Below, one piece after another: positions 60,832 to 64,000 of a DNA stretch of 64,000 nucleotides. Source of the DNA: Streptomyces litmocidini. GTDB lineage: Bacteria; Actinomycetota; Actinomycetes; Streptomycetales; Streptomycetaceae. Where the stretch lies: assembly GCF_014649755.1 (NCBI RefSeq), contig NZ_BMTQ01000014.1:1-64000 (forward strand), in the 5' to 3' direction. How positions within the stretch are numbered: the stretch's first letter is position 1; every line of letters starts with the position of its first letter. A program made the translations under genes and the position numbers. The notes beneath the pieces were generated by a model. It had not been told where the DNA came from. It ran no database searches and saw only the letters and a list, made by a program, of their open reading frames with translations.

Positions 60832-61495
60832 GGATCCTTCTGCGTGGGGTGACTTGAGAAAGGGGATCTTGGCAGGGAGCGGCCCCGGTGTCGACAGCTG
60901 GGGTGATGGGCCCACCCTGATGGGGATGCTGGTTGATCAGGGATGGGCGAGGAAAGGCGATCCGAGTCCGTTGTCCATTGCGGCGGCCGGTGCACGGCGC
61001 GAATCATGTACCGCGGCCGGTGTACGGCGCGGGTCAGGAGACGCGGACCAGCGCCTGTGGTGGGTCGACATGTGCGGTGAGGCGCCATGCAGGGTGCTCG
61101 GCGGCCTGCGGAAACCGGCAGCCATCCGGCGCGGCGCAGAATCCCGGAAAAGTCCCACAAACGCCGTCACCCCCCTCTCTGACCTGCCTTCATGCAGGTC
61201 AGAGAGGGGGGTGAAGACCGTTCTTCCGGGGGTTGTCAGATGTCCCGGAAAGGATTCGCGGGTCCCCTGACCTGCGGTAGCGGTCCATCGTGCCCCGCTG
61301 ACCTGCGCCAATGATCTTTCGGTTATTTCACGCTCGTGCCTGTCGATGCGGGTGGAAGTCCCAGAAATGTCCCAGGCACCTCAGCCACCACCGCCTCGGC
61401 GCTGCACCCCACGTGTAGGGGGGCATTTGTGTGGAGGGGACTGGTTCCACTCGAGCGCCCATACCGCTGGCTTCGGGGTGCTCAGAAGGGGAAGA
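60832..61495. other. 664-nt intergenic region between the FG-GAP and helicase-PLD genes
   Basis: I see no supported gene. The region has lower GC, the 21-bp hairpin at 61167-61214, and short repeated motifs (TCCCGGAAA near 61140 and 61243; GACCTGC copies at 61181, 61269 and 61301). The FG-GAP promoter should lie near 60850-60950. Confidence 0.5.
61167..61214 (-). terminator. Perfect 21-bp hairpin, probable terminator of the helicase-PLD gene
   Basis: Bases 61167-61187 and 61194-61214 are exact reverse complements around the loop CTTCAT. This is the strongest inverted repeat in the window and lies about 280 nt past the helicase stop on the minus strand. It could also work in both directions. 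Confidence 0.7.
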
Positions 61496-64000
61496 TCAGC
61501 GCCCGCGGGTCAGCCGGATCTTCTGGGTCCATGCGTTGGTACCGCCCTTCGGCGTGGCCTTGCAGGCGGCGGCGTAGCAGCGCCAGACCCAGTCGTCCTT
61601 CTTGTAGCGTCGGATCTCGATCTCGTCACCCCCGCACCGTCCGCAGGAGGGCGGATCGGCGAACGTCGCCGCATGCTCGTGCTCCAGCAGCTTGCGGGCG
61701 AAGTGGCTGCCGCGCATGGTCAGCATGATCTCCCGGGTCGACTTCTGGGAGAGCGGGTTGAGGCTGCCGAGCAGAACCGTCTGCTCGTCGATGACGACGA
61801 TCTTCTGGTGCATCTCGTACACGGGCACGACCGTGTCGACGACCTGTCGCAGCTCGGCGATCAGCGCCTGGTTCGTCTCCTGCTTCTGGAGCTTGTCGGT
61901 GTCGTCACGGATGAAGACGTTGATCCGCACACCGCGGTCGGCGGCGGCTCGAAGGTCGGGCAGCAGCGAATTCAGGCGTGTGGCGACCCAAGGGGACCAG
62001 AGCCACAGTGATCGCCGGGCTCTCCGGATCTCCTCCGAGAAGGCTCGGTAGAACCCCCGTTCGTCCTCGATCTCCGTCACTTCGATATGGCGGCCGAGGA
62101 CTTCGGCGAGTGCGGAACCGAACTCGCCCCGGTAGGGGGCCGAGGTCGTCGGAGGTGTGATCAGATTCCTGGCGTGCAGCACCCGGACACCCGGCGTGTT
62201 GACCATGGCGGCCAGCTGGCCGAGAGCTGTCGCTCTGCCCGCGGCGCGTAGGCGCTCCAGGCTGGCGATCACGTACAGCCTGGTTCTGACGCGTGTGACG
62301 GCGACATTGAACAGACGTACACCGTCACGGGGCCAGGGGTTCGTGGTGGGCTGGCGGTGGGCGTGAGCCATCCACAGGGGCCGGGTGGTCTTGTCGCCCT
62401 CCACGGTGTCGAAGACGACGATGTCGAACTCTCGCCCCTGGAAGCGGTGGGCGGTCCCCACTTCCGCTGGGTTGCTCCCTCCCGACTCCTCGATATCACG
62501 CAGGGCCTCCAGCGTGGCTTCCGCCTGAACGCGATATGGGGTCACCACGCCCGTGCTCTCGCCGAGTTCGCGGTGCACTTCCACCAGGGCGCGCGTGATC
62601 AGCGCGCCGGCGGGCCACCAGCCGCGACGGCTACCGGTCAGGTGGGGTCTGCCCAGTTCGTGGAGACCGTCCGTGTCGATGAGTACGATCTCGGGGTCGT
62701 TCTCCGTACGCGCCGACCGTGATCGGTTTCCGCCGCTCAGCGCGCCGCCGTACGCGAGATCGTTCGCCAGTCGCATCACGGCAGGACCGAACCGGTGCTG
62801 CTCGGTCAGGGTGATGCAGGCGGGATGGTGCCGAGCGTCGGTGGGCGAGTGGATACCGCAGTGCGCGAACACGTCCGGGAGCAGCCAGCGCTGGATGTCG
62901 TGGCGTCTCTGGTCCCTGAGCTCAGGAGGCACGACGGCACCCAGCTGCATGAAGTCCCCCAGGAGAACGGCGGCCCTGCGGGACTTCCCGGTCGCCAGAA
63001 GCACCTCGGGCAGGGTGGCGGCACCCGCCTCGTCCACGAGCACCACGTCGTACGGTCCGTCGAGGACGGCCCGGTTGGTGCGGAACCGGGCCAGCGTGGT
63101 CGCGACGAGCCTGGCCCCCTTGATGATCTCTCCCTGGGCGTTTCGGGCCAGCCGCTCGTACTCCTCCTGGGTTTCCTGGTAGGCCTTCTCCAGTTCCGCG
63201 CGGTGTGCCTCGTCGGCAGTCACCGCGGGGCGGAGCCGACCCGCACGCTCGAACATGGCGGGCCACCCCTTCTGCTCCGCCTGTTTGGCTACTTCGTAGG
63301 CATGGACGGCGCGCTTGGCCGCCTCTGTCGCCTGGGAGAAGTCGGTCGCACACTGGCTGAGGTGTTGTCGAGTCCGATCCGAAGCGGCCCTTGCCGCGGC
63401 GGCGTCGGCATGCAACGCGGCGATCTGATCTCGAGTGAGGGGGATGCCTTCGCTGAGTGCGGTGATCCGGGCTCCGAGGGCCGCGGCATGGGCTGTGGCA
63501 GTGGCCCGGGCTTCGCGCGCGGCTTGCCGGGCCGTCGCGGCGGACCGCTCGGCCTCCTCCAGCCGTTGGCGGATCCCTGCGATCTTGTTCTGGGAGCGGC
63601 GCTTCGACCACGTTCTCGTCGACTCGGCCTCCCGCAGTTCTGTCCGCAGGGGATCACAACGGTCCTCAGTCAACAGGGCGGCCGCCTCCCGGAGCGCGAC
63701 CGCTTCGCGTACCTTGGCCACCTCCGACGACAGCTCGTCCACCTGGTGCCACTGGTGGCGGGCGGCGTCCGCGGCCTTGTCCCTGGCCACGGCCGTGCGG
63801 GCCACGGTGACCGCTTCCTCGTGCTCTCGAGAGGCCCGGTCGTGCCGCTGTTTCGCATCCTCGACCCGAAGCCTGACCGACGCCGGATCCTCTCCGGGAG
63901 TGCGCAGCAGCTCCAGAGCCGCGTAGTACGCGGACGAGTCGAAGCGGGTCAGCACGGCCTCCAGGCGGGCGAGTTCGGATGCCCACTCCTTGATCGCAAC
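61496..64000 (-). CDS. SF1 helicase with C-terminal PLD nuclease and zinc ribbon, 5' truncated by window edge
   Basis: The frame stays open to the window edge (835 codons seen), so the start and Walker A lie beyond 64000. From the N-terminus: a long coiled coil, then Walker B VVLVDEAGAATLPE, GDFMQLGAVVPPEL, VVTPYRVQAEATL, GTAHRFQGREFDIVVFD and NVAVTRVRTRLYVI, the UPF1-like SF1 helicase series. A PLD-type domain follows with MHQKIVVIDEQTVLLGSLNP (His-x-Lys-x4-Asp). The end is a zinc ribbon (CGRCGG ... RCYAAACK). Helicase-nuclease fusions of this sort are common in phage defence; that role is inferred. Confidence 0.82.
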   Translation of the reverse strand, partial: VAIKEWASELARLEAVLTRFDSSAYYAALELLRTPGEDPASVRLRVEDAKQRHDRASREHEEAVTVARTAVARDKAADAARHQWHQVDELSSEVAKVREAVALREAAALLTEDRCDPLRTELREAESTRTWSKRRSQNKIAGIRQRLEEAERSAATARQAAREARATATAHAAALGARITALSEGIPLTRDQIAALHADAAAARAASDRTRQHLSQCATDFSQATEAAKRAVHAYEVAKQAEQKGWPAMFERAGRLRPAVTADEAHRAELEKAYQETQEEYERLARNAQGEIIKGARLVATTLARFRTNRAVLDGPYDVVLVDEAGAATLPEVLLATGKSRRAAVLLGDFMQLGAVVPPELRDQRRHDIQRWLLPDVFAHCGIHSPTDARHHPACITLTEQHRFGPAVMRLANDLAYGGALSGGNRSRSARTENDPEIVLIDTDGLHELGRPHLTGSRRGWWPAGALITRALVEVHRELGESTGVVTPYRVQAEATLEALRDIEESGGSNPAEVGTAHRFQGREFDIVVFDTVEGDKTTRPLWMAHAHRQPTTNPWPRDGVRLFNVAVTRVRTRLYVIASLERLRAAGRATALGQLAAMVNTPGVRVLHARNLITPPTTSAPYRGEFGSALAEVLGRHIEVTEIEDERGFYRAFSEEIRRARRSLWLWSPWVATRLNSLLPDLRAAADRGVRINVFIRDDTDKLQKQETNQALIAELRQVVDTVVPVYEMHQKIVVIDEQTVLLGSLNPLSQKSTREIMLTMRGSHFARKLLEHEHAATFADPPSCGRCGGDEIEIRRYKKDDWVWRCYAAACKATPKGGTNAWTQKIRLTRGR

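Noticed and set aside
61181..61307. Attachment site from repeated GACCTGC motifs
   Set aside because: No integrase gene is in the window and the copies are too short (7 bases) to be significant.

Overview
The window is typical Streptomyces-type chromosomal DNA. It is very GC rich, almost every codon ends in G or C, genes are chained by 4-nt ATGA/GTGA overlaps, and it carries actinobacterial families such as a SepF paralogue, PaaX, LtrA and a Pnkp/Hen1 pair. I see no rRNA, tRNA, insertion sequence, CRISPR array or phage structural gene. All functions below come from motifs and remembered family features; no search was run.

Layout. (1) 1-1955: the end of a hydroxyproline-type catabolic operon (dihydrodipicolinate-synthase-family lyase, proline racemase/4-hydroxyproline epimerase, GntR/FCD regulator). 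(2) 1969-11316, all minus strand: a compact biosynthetic cluster with a dedicated type II fatty-acid-synthase core (ACP, KSII, KSIII, FabI-type reductase), a PPTase, an alpha/beta hydrolase, an acyl-activating ligase, a radical SAM enzyme and a PaaA-like diiron protein; I do not know its product. (3) 11771-18469: mixed housekeeping genes (aminotransferase, PaaI-like thioesterase, SepF paralogue, ATP-binding protein, MazG-like hydrolase, homocysteine methyltransferase). (4) 18617-22680: the hen1-pnkp RNA repair operon.

(5) 23072-43275 is the most striking part. A Crp-family regulator is followed by nine tightly packed genes: a class III nucleotide-cyclase-like protein, a P-loop/HEAT-like ATPase, an SPFH/band-7-like protein, a Pycsar-effector-like small membrane protein (DUF5706 type), a secreted and membrane-anchored vWA protein, a giant tubulin-like protein, a four-helix membrane protein, a pseudokinase-GTPase fusion, and a tail-anchored GTPase-associated (GAP1-like) protein. 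It looks like a multi-component, membrane-associated signalling or conflict (anti-phage) system combining cyclic-nucleotide, GTPase and cytoskeletal parts.

(6) 43346-45816: arginine deiminase and ornithine carbamoyltransferase, with an operator-like palindrome. (7) 46887-56439: a 2-aminobenzoyl-CoA (anthranilate) degradation regulon in two blocks around a PaaX repressor; the two promoter regions share a 12-base operator core. (8) 56531-60831: an MFS exporter, a PASTA-like lipid-II/peptidoglycan-type sensor fragment and a secreted FG-GAP repeat protein. (9) 61496-64000: a large SF1 helicase-PLD nuclease gene that runs off the right end and is a candidate defence gene.

A second theme runs through the window: GC-rich tandem repeats (minisatellites), often with a 24-bp unit (8 codons), sit at gene 3' ends. 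Several repeat the stop-codon region itself.
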